Translations under genes and position numbers: made by a program | Part shown: positions 39,291 through 50,019 of the stretch, piece by piece | Position numbering within the stretch: position 1 is the first letter of the stretch | Layout: each line of letters opens with the position of its first letter | The notes under the pieces: model-generated | The model's input: the letters and a program-made list of their open reading frames with translations, nothing else | What the model was told of the DNA's origin: nothing | Databases searched by the model: none | Origin: Candidatus Poribacteria bacterium | Lineage (GTDB): Bacteria; Poribacteria; WGA-4E; WGA-3G | Reading direction: 5' to 3' | Assembly: GCA_003635315.1 (NCBI GenBank) | Contig: PYJD01000027.1 | Location: 1-64,000 of the forward strand | Length of the DNA stretch: 64,000 nt

Positions 39291-41054
39291 ATGTCATACG
39301 AAGTCCTTGCACAAAAATGGCGTCCTCAAAGTTTCAGCGATGTTGTTGGGCAAACGCATGTAACCACTACGTTACAGAACCAAATACGATCAGAACGCAT
39401 CGGACATGCCTACCTATTTTGGGGACCGAGAGGCACAGGTAAAACCACTGTTGCGCGACTCTTTGCTAAAACTGTTAACTGTCTGAATCCCACAAAAGAA
39501 ACAGAATTTGAAAAAGTCGTTACAGGTGAACCGTGTAATGAATGCCAAGCTTGTAAAGAGATTACAAATGGTTCATCTTTTGATGTCATAGAGATGGATG
39601 CAGCCTCCAACCGTGGAATTGATACGATCCGAGACTTGCGCGAAAACGTTAAACTCTCCCCTGCAGCCTACAAATATAAAATCTACATTATTGATGAAGT
39701 ACACATGCTCACAACGGAAGGTTTTAATGCCCTCCTAAAAACCCTCGAAGAACCCCCATCGCATGTTATTTTTATCATGGCAACAACCGAACATGGCAGT
39801 ATTCCAAAAACGATCATATCCCGTTGTCAAGATTTTGATTTCCGCCATATAAACACCGAGCAGATAATTGACCGTTTACAACTTATTGCCAACGATGAAG
39901 AGATATCAGCAGACAACGACGTGCTTTCACTCATTGCACGCCAATCCGAAGGATGTCTTCGGGACGCAGAAAACTTACTGGAGAGATTAGTCGCTTCCGC
40001 AGGAAAAGAGTTAAACACCACAAATGTAGAAGAAACCCTTGGACTCGGTTCAAGTTACCTGTTACACGAACTTACTGAGGCAATCACAGGACGGAACCTT
40101 GCTGCGGGACTTGCTACATTAGACAAGTTATCTAAACAAGGCATAGATTTAGCACAATGCATTAGCCAACTCATCGTCTATTTCCGGGACCTAAGACTTT
40201 TGGCAATTGATAATCAACTTGAAGAGCATATTCAGAGCCCAAAGTCCGATCTGCCGAATCTTAAAGAGAAAGCAGAACAAATTTCTGTAGAGAGGTTATC
40301 TCGGATTGTAAAGATATTAATGCACACGAATCGAGAAATAAGAGAATACGGATACCCTCAGTTGCAACTTGAAAGTGCTTTAGTTCAGATTAATGCAATC
40401 AATGAAACTATTCCTCTTGATGAAATTGTTAACAAACTGATTGAAATTGAACAGAAAATTGAAACTTCCGAAACCTCTTCACCACCCCCGCTCTCAAATA
40501 TTCCTCAAAGGAATACCCCCGAACCAACCCAGAATATTGATAGTCCTCCCCAAGATACAGAAGAACCGAAAACACATTCACAAACAACTACAGAACCTGA
40601 ACCTGAACCTGAACCTGAGAAAAATACATCGACTTCAAATAGCGTTCAGTCTGATCAAGCACCTGTTCGTAGTTTAGATGAATTGCCTGTTATTTGGGAA
40701 GAGGCAAAAGCAATACTTAAGGATGTTTCACCTTTATTAATTCACGGTATATTTAAGGATGCTGTTCCAGATTTGGATGGTGAAGATCGGATAAAGATAT
40801 CTTGTCCACATGGGAGTTTCTCTTTAGTTGATGATGAAGCAAGGAAAAACATAACGAAAATTTTTTCTGATATCATCGGAAAACCTGTACAGGTTGAATT
40901 GGTTAAAGGGGAAGTAATACCCTCAGAAGAAACCGATGAACAACCTGAAGAAATTACGACTACACCTATGATGCGTAGACGACAAGTCGAAGAAGATGAA
41001 AAGATCAGACCCGTGCTTGAACTGTTTGACGCAAAAATATTAGACACGCAATAA
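39291..41054 (+). CDS. dnaX: DNA polymerase III subunit gamma/tau
   Basis: A 587-residue clamp-loader ATPase. Visible are YEVLAQKWRPQSFSDVVGQ, Walker A GPRGTGKTT near 45, a four-cysteine zinc module (C of NCLNP, then CNECQAC), Walker B IYIIDEVHML and a sensor ISRCQDFDF. A domain III follows at about 240-370. The C-terminal part (about 385-460) is a Pro/Glu/Thr-rich linker with an EPEPEPEPE run, followed by a tau-like domain. No obvious A-rich slippery heptamer with stimulatory hairpin was found. Start of the dnaX-ybaB-recR operon. Confidence 0.95.
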   Translation: MSYEVLAQKWRPQSFSDVVGQTHVTTTLQNQIRSERIGHAYLFWGPRGTGKTTVARLFAKTVNCLNPTKETEFEKVVTGEPCNECQACKEITNGSSFDVIEMDAASNRGIDTIRDLRENVKLSPAAYKYKIYIIDEVHMLTTEGFNALLKTLEEPPSHVIFIMATTEHGSIPKTIISRCQDFDFRHINTEQIIDRLQLIANDEEISADNDVLSLIARQSEGCLRDAENLLERLVASAGKELNTTNVEETLGLGSSYLLHELTEAITGRNLAAGLATLDKLSKQGIDLAQCISQLIVYFRDLRLLAIDNQLEEHIQSPKSDLPNLKEKAEQISVERLSRIVKILMHTNREIREYGYPQLQLESALVQINAINETIPLDEIVNKLIEIEQKIETSETSSPPPLSNIPQRNTPEPTQNIDSPPQDTEEPKTHSQTTTEPEPEPEPEKNTSTSNSVQSDQAPVRSLDELPVIWEEAKAILKDVSPLLIHGIFKDAVPDLDGEDRIKISCPHGSFSLVDDEARKNITKIFSDIIGKPVQVELVKGEVIPSEETDEQPEEITTTPMMRRRQVEEDEKIRPVLELFDAKILDTQ

Positions 41055-41096
41055 GGAGATTTCCAATTCTCTTTGAGAACTGGTCCACTTTCTACT

Positions 41097-41405
41097 ATGA
41101 AAATGAATGACTTGATGAAACAAGCGCAACAGATGCAGAAGCGAATGCTTGAAATTCGAGAAGAACTCGCTAACCAGACTATTGAAGCAACTGTCGGTGG
41201 GGATATGGTCACTGCGGTTGTGAATGGACAGCAAGAGCTTGTATCAATACGTATTACACCTGAAGTTGTTGATCCTGATGACACGGAGATGTTGGAAGAT
41301 TTGGTTGTGGCAGCTGTAAATGAAGCACTACAAAAATCACAAGATCTGATGTCGGAAGAAATGAGTAAACTTACGGGTGGTCTTAAAATTCCAGGCTTAC
41401 CATAA
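41097..41405 (+). CDS. ybaB: YbaB/EbfC nucleoid-associated protein
   Basis: About 102 residues with the family's MKMNDLMKQAQQMQKRM N-terminus, a central ANQTIEATVGGDMVTAVVNG and a C-terminal LSEEMSKLTGGLKIPGLP-like tail. It is a small dimeric DNA-binding protein. AAGGAGA lies at 41053-41059, far from this ATG; a TTG at 41073 is closer to it and would add 8 residues, so the start is uncertain. It sits between dnaX and recR, the usual order. Confidence 0.92.
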   Translation: MKMNDLMKQAQQMQKRMLEIREELANQTIEATVGGDMVTAVVNGQQELVSIRITPEVVDPDDTEMLEDLVVAAVNEALQKSQDLMSEEMSKLTGGLKIPGLP

Positions 41406-41523
41406 TTTATGGGCAGTTCATAGGCTAACATCCATGTTAGTAACTATTACAGATTGAAGAACCAATATATCAAGGACATCTTAAGATAGGCATTTTTACA
41501 ACAATCTAAACGTTAGGCAAAAC

Positions 41524-42123
41524 ATGCAAGGCTACCCGCAACCATTGGAACGGCTCATTCTGCAGCTTCAAAAACTCCCAACAGTTGGTCCCAAAACCGC
41601 ACAACGTTTAGCATTTTTTATGTTAACATTGCCAGATATTGAGACCAACCAAATTGCAGAAGCTATTTTGGAAGTAAAAGAGAATCTGTCTGACTGCAAT
41701 ATATGTGGCACTATTACGGATATTAATCCGTGTCGAATTTGTTCAAATCCAAGACGAGATCAAGAAAAAATATGTGTCGTTGAACAACCGGATGATCTAT
41801 GGGCGATTGAGCGTACCGAGATATTTCCTGGACTTTACCATGTACTCGGTGGTGTGTTATCACCATTAGATGGCGTGGGTCCAGATTCTTTGAGGATTGA
41901 TTCACTCTTTAACCGTGTTGGCAATGGCGATGTCAATGAGGTTATTCTTGCGACTAATTGGGATACAGAAGGACAAGCAACGGCTCTCTATCTTACACAA
42001 CACCTTGAACAATATGAGGTCTCAGTGACCAGAATAGCGTATGGTATTCCTGTTGGAGGCGATTTAGAATACATTGACGAAGTGACCCTCGCGAAGGCAT
42101 TGGAAGGTAGACGCGCAGTATAG
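41524..42123 (+). CDS. recR: Recombination protein RecR
   Basis: A 199-residue protein. It has a helix-hairpin-helix (LQKLPTVGPKTAQRLAFFML), a C4 zinc finger (CNICGTITDINPCRICSNPR) and a Toprim domain (ICVVEQPDDLWAIERTEIF, then YHVLGGVLSPLDGVGPD). A C-terminal Walker B-like segment, VTRIAYGIPVGGDLEYIDE, follows. It works with RecO and RecF in gap repair. It lies 118 bp downstream of ybaB. Confidence 0.96.
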   Translation: MQGYPQPLERLILQLQKLPTVGPKTAQRLAFFMLTLPDIETNQIAEAILEVKENLSDCNICGTITDINPCRICSNPRRDQEKICVVEQPDDLWAIERTEIFPGLYHVLGGVLSPLDGVGPDSLRIDSLFNRVGNGDVNEVILATNWDTEGQATALYLTQHLEQYEVSVTRIAYGIPVGGDLEYIDEVTLAKALEGRRAV

Positions 42124-42179
42124 GCTCCTCCTAAGAGAACCGTATGCTTATACCGTATGCTTATACATGGTGAGTTGAG

Positions 42180-43121
42180 ATGAAAATTATACGAATTGCC
42201 TTTCTTATTTTTTTTCTATATTTCGGATTAATAAATTTCGCATGTATAGAGTCGTCAACTTCACCATCTGATGATCCTACACTCCTTTTTGATAGTATTC
42301 AAGCCTTTAGTATTCTGAAAAAGCAGTGTGAATTTGGACCTAGACCACCGAATTCTGAAGCACATCGCAAAACCAGAGATTATCTTTTAGCAGAACTTAA
42401 AAAATACACTGATACAGCGACCCTCCAACCCTACACCTCCGAAGTAGATACGAATAGCACTCCCCCTGAACGTATCACGCTTCATATGAATAACATTATC
42501 GCTGAATTTGGTAATGAACATAGCGAAACACTTCTCCTTGCCGCCCATTGGGATACGCGTCCTTGTGCAGATAAAGATCCGAATCCTGACAAACAACGTG
42601 AACCTATTTTGGGGGCAAATGATGGTGCATCAGGGGTAGCTGTTTTGCTGGAGGTTGCCCGGATTTTGAAAGAGGTACCACCACCACGTCGGGTCATCAT
42701 TGTTCTGTTTGATGGTGAAGACTATGGGAAAACAGCGGAACAAATGTTTCTCGGATCACGATATTTCGCAAAAAACATGGGGAAATGGAGACCTGATTAC
42801 GGTATTCTATTGGATATGATAGGAGACAAAGATCTACAAATACCGATAGAACTATTTTCGTGGAATGCCAACCGAGAATATGCTGATGCTATATGGCGAC
42901 GAGCTAAGAAACTCGGTTTAGCCCCCTTTCAATACAAATTAGGGGATGCCATAATGGATGATCATGTACCATTAATTGAAGCTGGCATACCGATGGTTAA
43001 TATCATCGACTTCGATTATCCTCATTGGCATACACTTGAAGATACTGTAGATAAATGTAGTCCAAAGAGTTTAGAAGTTGTAGGGAAACTCGTTATCAAT
43101 ATAATATATGAAGGATTATAA
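42180..43121 (+). CDS. M28-family peptidase, glutaminyl cyclase-like
   Basis: A 313-residue protein with an N-terminal hydrophobic signal; the Cys22 of LINFAC may be a lipoprotein Cys although the lipobox is imperfect. The M28 zinc-site pattern is visible: AAHWDTRP (His and Asp), GANDGASGVAVLLEVAR (bridging Asp), FDGEDYG (Glu), then DMIGDKD and FPHWHT-like DYPHWHTLEDT. The set matches bacterial glutaminyl-peptide cyclotransferases as well as aminopeptidases. It is probably periplasmic. It lies 57 bp after recR and 26 bp before mnmG. Confidence 0.85.
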   Translation: MKIIRIAFLIFFLYFGLINFACIESSTSPSDDPTLLFDSIQAFSILKKQCEFGPRPPNSEAHRKTRDYLLAELKKYTDTATLQPYTSEVDTNSTPPERITLHMNNIIAEFGNEHSETLLLAAHWDTRPCADKDPNPDKQREPILGANDGASGVAVLLEVARILKEVPPPRRVIIVLFDGEDYGKTAEQMFLGSRYFAKNMGKWRPDYGILLDMIGDKDLQIPIELFSWNANREYADAIWRRAKKLGLAPFQYKLGDAIMDDHVPLIEAGIPMVNIIDFDYPHWHTLEDTVDKCSPKSLEVVGKLVINIIYEGL

Positions 43122-43146
43122 CGATTTGAGGATAAGGTAACCGAGG

Positions 43147-45012
43147 ATGAACACATACCATAAGAGATATGATGTTATTGTTGTTGGTGCAGGTCATGCA
43201 GGCTGTGAAGCTGCGCTTGCTGCTGCACGTATGGGGTGTGAAACACTCATCGTAACTATCAATTTAGATACTATTGCTAAAATGTCGTGCAATCCTGCAA
43301 TCGGTGGGTTGGCAAAAGGACATCTTGTTAAGGAGATTGATGCTCTTGGTGGAGAGATGGCAAAGAATATTGACAAGACCGGCATACAATTCCGTCGTTT
43401 AAACACGAAAAAAGGTCCAGCTGTTCGGTCAAGTCGTGCACAAGCAGATAAAAAAGCCTACCAAGATGAAATGAAGCGTGTCTTGGAACAACAAGATAAA
43501 CTCGACATAAAACAGGTATTAGTAGAAGAATTACTCACCGATGATGGTCAGTGTATTGGGATTAAGAGTCAAACACAAACCGCATATCTTGCAGAAACCG
43601 TTATTCTGACAACTGGGACTTTCCTGAGAGGACTTATCCATATTGGCGATGTGTGCTATAGTGCTGGAAGGGCTGGAGAATCATCCGCAGAAAAACTCTC
43701 TGAAAGTTTCCTTAACCTCGGATTTGAAATTGGAAGGTTAAAAACAGGTACACCCCCACGTGTCAACGCACACACTATTAACACAAACCAAATGGAAATC
43801 CAACCAGGGGATGAAAACCCGCTTCCGTTCTCATTTTCCACCGAACAGATCACACAACAACAAGTGCCATGTTATCTTACCTACACAAATGAAAAAACTC
43901 ATGAAGTAATTCGAGAAAATCTACACCGTTCTGCAATGTATAGTGGTCGCATTGTTGGTATTGGACCACGATATTGTCCGTCAATTGAAGATAAAGTTGT
44001 CCGTTTTGCTGAAAAAACGGAACATCAGGTATTTGTTGAACCAGAAGGCATGGATACAGATGAGATTTATCTAAACGGTATATCTGCCAGTTTGCCAGAA
44101 GATGTACAAGTGCAAATGGTGCATAGTATCAAAGGATTAGAGGATGCAGAGATCATGCGTTTTGGATATGCCGTTGAATATGACTTTGCCCCTGCAACGC
44201 AACTTCAACCTACACTCGAAACCAAGGAGGTTTCAGGTCTCTATTTTGCGGGACAGCTTAACGGAACGACCGGTTATGAAGAAGCCGCTGCACAAGGACT
44301 CATGGCTGGTATTAATGCTGCATTAAAGGTAAAAGCGGAGAATCCACTAATACTTGATAGATCACAAGCCTATATTGCTGTACTTCTTGACGATCTGGTT
44401 ACCTTAGATATCCGTGAACCTTACCGAATGTTCACATCACGAGCGGAATATCGATTAGCCTTACGAGAAGATAACGCAGATTTACGTCTTACTGAGATTG
44501 GTAGGAAAATTGGTCTTGTTAAGGATGATGTATATGAAAAATTTCAGAAGAAAGCATCTTCCATAGAGTCTGAACTAAAACGATTAGACGAAACACGATT
44601 AGTGCCGAATGCCTCTACTGTTGATAGATTGGCTACTATCGTTGAGACAGGGGAGTTAAAACAGCCGACGCTATTAGCAGATTTGCTTAAACGTCCTGAA
44701 CTCCGCTATGAACACATAGTTGGTTTGGTCCCCCCACCACAAGAATTGCCACACGACGTAAAAGAACAGGTTGAAATCCAGATTAAATACGATGGGTATA
44801 TCCAACGTCAACAACGTCAGATTCATCAGTTTAAAAGATTAGAGAACCTTAGAATACCTGATACCTTTAGTTATGCCGACGTACGAGGACTCAAGACGGA
44901 AGCACGTGAGAAACTTGAAAAAATACGTCCTGCTTCTATTGGACAAGCCTCGCGTCTACCGGGTGTGTCCCCGGCGGATATATCTATATTAATGGTTATG
45001 CTGCATCAGTAA
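43147..45012 (+). CDS. mnmG: tRNA uridine-34 carboxymethylaminomethyl modification enzyme MnmG
   Basis: A 621-residue FAD protein. The dinucleotide-binding [19 protein letters not shown] is at residues 11-29, followed by [20 protein letters not shown] and [30 protein letters not shown] and GRAGE lie in the middle and [20 protein letters not shown] near 360. The C-terminal helical domain ends [18 protein letters not shown]. With MnmE it forms cmnm5U34; mnmE is not in this window. rsmG follows, the classical gidA-gidB pair. Confidence 0.97.
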   Translation: MNTYHKRYDVIVVGAGHAGCEAALAAARMGCETLIVTINLDTIAKMSCNPAIGGLAKGHLVKEIDALGGEMAKNIDKTGIQFRRLNTKKGPAVRSSRAQADKKAYQDEMKRVLEQQDKLDIKQVLVEELLTDDGQCIGIKSQTQTAYLAETVILTTGTFLRGLIHIGDVCYSAGRAGESSAEKLSESFLNLGFEIGRLKTGTPPRVNAHTINTNQMEIQPGDENPLPFSFSTEQITQQQVPCYLTYTNEKTHEVIRENLHRSAMYSGRIVGIGPRYCPSIEDKVVRFAEKTEHQVFVEPEGMDTDEIYLNGISASLPEDVQVQMVHSIKGLEDAEIMRFGYAVEYDFAPATQLQPTLETKEVSGLYFAGQLNGTTGYEEAAAQGLMAGINAALKVKAENPLILDRSQAYIAVLLDDLVTLDIREPYRMFTSRAEYRLALREDNADLRLTEIGRKIGLVKDDVYEKFQKKASSIESELKRLDETRLVPNASTVDRLATIVETGELKQPTLLADLLKRPELRYEHIVGLVPPPQELPHDVKEQVEIQIKYDGYIQRQQRQIHQFKRLENLRIPDTFSYADVRGLKTEAREKLEKIRPASIGQASRLPGVSPADISILMVMLHQ

Positions 45013-45077
45013 ATACAATACATTTTAAGGTTTTCACAGCACGAGAATTACAGATCATTGCCAACGGGAAGAGAGGC

Positions 45078-45746
45078 GTGTTATTCCACCATCAATTAGA
45101 ACAGGTGTTTGATAATTACGGGTATCCATTGACACAAAATCAAATCGAACAATTGGTTTTGTATAGTGTCGAATTACAACGGTGGAATCACCATATAAAT
45201 CTCACTACAATTAATGAGGACGTAGATGTAATTTATAAGCATTTCCTCGATTCTGTTAGTGTACTTGAACATTGCATAATTGAGGAAGAACACAACCTTA
45301 TTGATATAGGCACTGGAGCGGGATTTCCGGGGGTTGTGCTTAAAATATACATACCTAATATTCGTCTGACGCTTGTTGAAGCTTCTCATAAGAAGGTAGC
45401 ATTTCTTAAATATCTTATTTCCCAATTAGGTATGGATTCATCCGTACAAGTTTTGCCGGAACGAGCGGAAATTTGTGCTGAAACAGATACATATAGAAAT
45501 GCCTATGACTGGGTTATGACACGTTACGTTGCTTCGTTGGCGAAGTCGGTAAAATACTGTCTGCCCTTGCTAAATGAAACAGGTAGATGGGTTGCATATA
45601 AATCTAATGAAACAGATGTAGAGATTCAGGAGAGCGAATCTGCACTGAAGGAACATAGCGGAAAAATTGAAGATATCCATGATAGCCGTATTGCACTATT
45701 AAATCGTTCTTATATTATTATTCGCAGGCTTGGCAATGGGATATAA
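45078..45746 (+). CDS. rsmG: 16S rRNA (guanine527-N7)-methyltransferase RsmG
   Basis: A 222-residue SAM methyltransferase. Visible are WNHHINLTTI, the motif I IDIGTGAGFPG near 78 and the post-I region LTLVEASHKKVAFLKYL. The later motif is WVMTRYVASLAKSVKYCLPL. It starts with GTG at 45078, 65 bp after mnmG. It methylates G527 of 16S rRNA, loss of which is known to give low-level streptomycin resistance. Confidence 0.95.
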   Translation: MLFHHQLEQVFDNYGYPLTQNQIEQLVLYSVELQRWNHHINLTTINEDVDVIYKHFLDSVSVLEHCIIEEEHNLIDIGTGAGFPGVVLKIYIPNIRLTLVEASHKKVAFLKYLISQLGMDSSVQVLPERAEICAETDTYRNAYDWVMTRYVASLAKSVKYCLPLLNETGRWVAYKSNETDVEIQESESALKEHSGKIEDIHDSRIALLNRSYIIIRRLGNGI

Positions 45747-45825
45747 GATTAATGTCTATGTGTAGTTCCACCCAGAGTAATGTGTTGAGTTCCAAAGCAG
45801 TTTGCTACTGAAGGAGTTTTATGGA

Positions 45826-46161
45826 ATGATTGATATCACGATAGATGCTCAAAATACAGCTATTGTTCATGTAGATGGAAAAATAATCGGCAACACTGTT
45901 GTAGAGTTTCGGCAGGCACTACAACAGCAAATGGATATTGGGAATAGTAATCTGATAATTGATCTAACGAATGTTCCGTTGCTTGACAGTACTGCCCTTG
46001 GTGTCATAATTATTACATTGCAAATTCTACAAAGATCGGAAGGTAAATTGGTGCTGCTGAATCCCCAGCAAGCAGTTAGTAGTATACTGGAAATTACGCG
46101 TCTTACAACAATTTTAGAAGTATACGATAGTAAAGAAGCTGCCCTTAATGCCTTTACATAG
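45826..46161 (+). CDS. STAS-domain anti-sigma factor antagonist (first copy)
   Basis: A 111-residue STAS protein of the SpoIIAA/RsbV type. The phosphorylatable serine is in VPLLDSTALGVIII near residue 50. The start ATG 45826 is set by AAGGAG 9 bp upstream. In partner switching, the unphosphorylated form binds the HATPase anti-sigma protein and frees its target. It begins a five-gene signalling module ending at 51015. A second STAS gene lies at its far end. Confidence 0.9.
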   Translation: MIDITIDAQNTAIVHVDGKIIGNTVVEFRQALQQQMDIGNSNLIIDLTNVPLLDSTALGVIIITLQILQRSEGKLVLLNPQQAVSSILEITRLTTILEVYDSKEAALNAFT

Positions 46162-46236
46162 GGCAGGAAATGCAACTCTTAGAATGTTATCTGAGTTCTG
46201 CAAGGATGTGTATGTGGATATTATAGGAGAGCATCA

Positions 46237-48711
46237 ATGAAAAACGAAAAACCTGTAAAACGTGCTTGGTTTAAGATGGGACTGCGTGGACAACAGGTTG
46301 TTTTGTTTCTGCTTGTATCACTCACTCCCCTGTTAGTGGTATCGTTAACCATAAAATTCCTTGGTACAAGCACATTGAAAGGTAGTGTTGGAGAAGGTTT
46401 AGTGCAGTTAGCACAAGAAAAACTTTTCCGTATTGACCGTGCAATTTCCGATAAGATAGGAAAAATATATACAGAACTACCGAATATAAGATCAGTTGTC
46501 GCAGAGTCTAATAGTGCAAATGGGGACAGGAATGTATATGTGGATGCCTGGGTACGTTTAGAGGATAGTGTGCGGTTGTTTGAATCTTATGCAGGGAGTG
46601 GATATAGAAGACGAGGGTATAGGCGCGGTAGTCGAGGTGAAGTCACTATTACAAATTCTGTAGGGGATGTACTTTGCTCGAATAATAATACGTTTGAAGA
46701 TAATTATAGAAATAATATAACTTCTAATGTTAATGACCAAATTTGGTGGAAAAGAGCATTTAGTAACAATAGAGGTTATCAGTATATTCAAGATGTTGAG
46801 TATGATGAGACACAGAATATACATTTGATTTCAGCTGCCTTACCAATACGTACAGGAAATCCAAGAACTCCTATTGAAGAAAGAGAAACTGTCGGTATAC
46901 TTAGGGTCGTCTTAAACTTACGGGAACTTACTCATCTCGTAGAATTGCGTCCAGAGATGGAAAAGACATACACTATTCTCACAAGTCAATCTGGGAGAAT
47001 CATTGCCGCTTCATCAGAGAGTAATTATAAAGTAAATGATCAGATGCAAATAGAAAATGCTACAGCAAGAGCGATTATTGAAGCGAAAAAAGGTAGAGAA
47101 GGCGATTTCTACGGCTATGAAGCAGAAGGTGAAGAAGATCGAAACTCTGAATCCCGTGTATATGGATGGGCAAGAACAAGACCTTCAAGACGACAACCTT
47201 GGAAAAATGATCAAAATTTCGCAAACTGGATTGTATTTGTTTCATATCCAACTTCTCAAGCCTTCGCAGGGGTCGTTAAACTCAATCAGTATGTTTTATG
47301 GGTTACGCTTGCTTCATGTGTAATTGTTGTTCCAATCGCCTATATGGTGGCACAACGAATCACCCAACCTGTTATGCAACTTACCGAAACCGCAAAACTG
47401 ATTGGACAAGAAGCTAAAAATGTAATTCAACAAGAATCAGATCAAGTTCGTAAACAGATTGCAAAGATGCAATGGTATCAAGATGAAGATTATGAAGTGA
47501 TTTCTGTGGACAGTCAGAACGAAGTTGGCATGCTTGCCAAAGAATTCAACGACATGCACCATAGCCTGAAAGTTGCTGTCGAAAAATTAATTAATGCCGA
47601 AGAACAGATGACGACTATAGTCGATTGTCTTGGTGAAGGTTTAATTGTCGTTGATACAACAGATCAGATACTCTACTTCAATCCTGCAGCAAAATATCTG
47701 CTCAATTTTGACGAAACTTCTGAGTTTCCCAAAAAATTCACTGATTTGCTCCGAGCTACTAATCTAACTGTTTTGGAGAATGCCCAAGGTCAGGATACCC
47801 GCGCAACTGTAGAAATAAATTTAGATAAAGAAGGAGAAAATCGTATTCTAAGGGTTGTTTCCAGTCAATTTGCTTCTACTGGGGTTACTACTAATAATGG
47901 AGATACATCTAATGATAACCCAAATATGGCTGGTATGATCTATGTTTTTGACGATATAACGCGGGAGCATGAAATTGATAATATGAAATCCGATTTTGTC
48001 GCTCTTGTTTCCCATGAATTACGTACCCCGTTAACATCAATCATCGGATTCATATCTCTTATACTTGATGGAAAAGCAGGACCTTTAAACGAAGTTCAGA
48101 AACAAAGTTTAACCCGCGCGCATCGACAATCCCAACGACTTGCTACAATGATTAATGATCTCCTTGATATTTCTCGTATTGAAGCAGGACGAATTGTTAT
48201 GAAGCTTGAACCTGTAAATATTGCTGAGATCGCTGAGCAGCGAGTTGAGGAGCTTAAGCCGCAAGCAGATGAAAAGACTGTAAAATTAGATTTAAATATC
48301 GAATCAGAATTACCTCAACCCAGTGGCGATGCAGAGTATCTTGGGCAGATTCTAACGAATCTGGTTGGAAATGCCATTAAATTCACACCAGAAAACGGTG
48401 AAGTAGATATTCATATATCTCGTAAAGGATACCCGCGAGATGAAGTTCTATCTGAGAATATTGATGATGAGGATGGCATCCATGTTGAGGTAATAGATAC
48501 CGGTCCGGGTATTCCCGAACAAGATAGAGAAACTGTATTTGATAAATTCAGACAACTAAGTAATATACAAACGCGTGAACAAGGTGGTAGCGGTTTAGGC
48601 CTTTCTATCGCACAAGGGTTTGTAGAAGCACATAATGGAAAAATTTGGGTTGATTCTGGAAAAAATAATATGGGATGCAACTTTCAATTCTGGATTCCGT
48701 TTTTATCTTAG
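46237..48711 (+). CDS. Membrane sensor histidine kinase (dCACHE-HAMP-PAS)
   Basis: An 824-residue protein. TM1 is at about 18-42 and TM2 at about 348-372, with a 300-residue extracytoplasmic sensor (Cache-like) between. A HAMP follows near 370-450. A PAS domain is at about 465-585 (CLGEGLIVVDTTDQILYFNP). HisKA has the phosphoacceptor His in LVSHELRTPLTSIIGF near 594. HATPase_c has NLVGNAIKFTPENG, DTGPGIPEQ and GGSGLGLSIAQGF. It probably senses an external signal and drives the receiver-phosphatase encoded next (66 bp downstream). Confidence 0.93.
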   Translation: MKNEKPVKRAWFKMGLRGQQVVLFLLVSLTPLLVVSLTIKFLGTSTLKGSVGEGLVQLAQEKLFRIDRAISDKIGKIYTELPNIRSVVAESNSANGDRNVYVDAWVRLEDSVRLFESYAGSGYRRRGYRRGSRGEVTITNSVGDVLCSNNNTFEDNYRNNITSNVNDQIWWKRAFSNNRGYQYIQDVEYDETQNIHLISAALPIRTGNPRTPIEERETVGILRVVLNLRELTHLVELRPEMEKTYTILTSQSGRIIAASSESNYKVNDQMQIENATARAIIEAKKGREGDFYGYEAEGEEDRNSESRVYGWARTRPSRRQPWKNDQNFANWIVFVSYPTSQAFAGVVKLNQYVLWVTLASCVIVVPIAYMVAQRITQPVMQLTETAKLIGQEAKNVIQQESDQVRKQIAKMQWYQDEDYEVISVDSQNEVGMLAKEFNDMHHSLKVAVEKLINAEEQMTTIVDCLGEGLIVVDTTDQILYFNPAAKYLLNFDETSEFPKKFTDLLRATNLTVLENAQGQDTRATVEINLDKEGENRILRVVSSQFASTGVTTNNGDTSNDNPNMAGMIYVFDDITREHEIDNMKSDFVALVSHELRTPLTSIIGFISLILDGKAGPLNEVQKQSLTRAHRQSQRLATMINDLLDISRIEAGRIVMKLEPVNIAEIAEQRVEELKPQADEKTVKLDLNIESELPQPSGDAEYLGQILTNLVGNAIKFTPENGEVDIHISRKGYPRDEVLSENIDDEDGIHVEVIDTGPGIPEQDRETVFDKFRQLSNIQTREQGGSGLGLSIAQGFVEAHNGKIWVDSGKNNMGCNFQFWIPFLS

Positions 48712-48777
48712 ACGACTTGAAATCGAAATTTCCTGTGTGCTGATGTCAAGAAATAACTAACATAAAGAGCAAGGAAT

Positions 48778-50019
48778 ATGTCTGAAACTATTTTCCAATC
48801 TGATGAGACATCATCAAATGAAACTATCTTAGTCATTGATGACGATACTGATATACTTGAACTCCTGAAAATCAGTTTAACATCAGATGGATTCAAAGTC
48901 ATCACAGCTAATAATGGGCTAACCGGACTCCAACATGCAAAGGATGAACAACCGGATCTAATATTGCTTGATGTTATGATGCCACAAATGGATGGCTTAG
49001 AAGTTATTGGGAAGTTAAAAGAAGATACAGAGACAAATACAATTCCCGTTTTATGGATAACAGCACGCACACAAACCGAAGATAAATTAGTCGGCTTAGA
49101 ACTCGGTGCTGACGATTATATTACAAAGCCATTTGATTTGCGTGAGGTGACTGCTCGTATTAACGCAGTTTTGGGACGAACCCGTCCCGTAAAATATATT
49201 AATCCGTTGATAAATGCAATGGGAGATAGTTTTACGGAAGCGGGTGTCGCGGAGCTCGGATCCCATCTCCAAGCAGCTGCAGAAATACAACAGAGATTGC
49301 TACCCGAAAAACCGCCAACATTTCCTGGATATGACTTTGCTACCCTGTTCCGAAGTTCTACCTCTGTTTCCGGAGATTTTTATGATTTTATACCACTTGG
49401 TGATTCACGGCTCGGTGTTGTTTTGGGGGACGTGAAAGGACATGGAATACCTGCTGCGCTGCTAATGGTTATGATTCAAACTGCATCCCGTTTACTGAGT
49501 AATGAAGCAGACAGTCCGGCGACAATTTTGAAACGTATAAATACATTACTTTTTCATAACACCGATCTTGAGCAATTTGCAACAATGGTATACGGTATAT
49601 TAGAAATAGACACAGGCACTTTTACATATTCTAATGGAGGACATTGTCCACCGATTCATTTCATTACTGGTACACAAAATACTGACGGCGTGACTCAAAA
49701 TGGTTGTCAAGTAGATTTACTGGATACGGGTGGGATGTTGATAGGCGCGTTTGATATTGCCACATTTTCATCGGCAACTTGTCAATTAGCAAGAGGCAAT
49801 GTCTTGTTGCTTTATACCGACGGTGTGACAGAAACAGAAGGAAAAACACCAAATGAATTCTATGGAGAAGAACGTTTGATTGAGTATATGGGAAAAAACT
49901 TGGCACTGACTGCAGAAGAACTTTGTGATGCATTACAAAAGGATCTTATGGAATATAGCGGAACCACACAACTCAAAGATGACCGCGCAGTGGTTGTAAT
50001 TAAGCGTATAGAAGGATAG
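48778..50019 (+). CDS. Response regulator with PP2C (SpoIIE/RsbU) phosphatase domain
   Basis: A 413-residue protein. The receiver domain (about 15-135) has acidic DDD near 21-23, phospho-acceptor Asp in LILLDVMMPQMDG near 64 and Lys in YITKPFD. The PP2C domain (about 185-410) has metal-binding Asps in SGDFYDF, LGDVKGHGIPAAL, LLLYTDGVTE and KDDRAVVV. Dephosphorylation of a STAS protein is the usual role. It therefore links the two-component input to the STAS/HATPase switch. Confidence 0.94.
   Translation: MSETIFQSDETSSNETILVIDDDTDILELLKISLTSDGFKVITANNGLTGLQHAKDEQPDLILLDVMMPQMDGLEVIGKLKEDTETNTIPVLWITARTQTEDKLVGLELGADDYITKPFDLREVTARINAVLGRTRPVKYINPLINAMGDSFTEAGVAELGSHLQAAAEIQQRLLPEKPPTFPGYDFATLFRSSTSVSGDFYDFIPLGDSRLGVVLGDVKGHGIPAALLMVMIQTASRLLSNEADSPATILKRINTLLFHNTDLEQFATMVYGILEIDTGTFTYSNGGHCPPIHFITGTQNTDGVTQNGCQVDLLDTGGMLIGAFDIATFSSATCQLARGNVLLLYTDGVTETEGKTPNEFYGEERLIEYMGKNLALTAEELCDALQKDLMEYSGTTQLKDDRAVVVIKRIEG

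Noticed and set aside
40800-40880. Programmed frameshift in dnaX (A-rich runs such as GGAAAAACA and CGAAAATTTTTT)
   Set aside because: No A-AAA-AAG type slippery heptamer with a nearby stop in the -1 frame and hairpin was evident.
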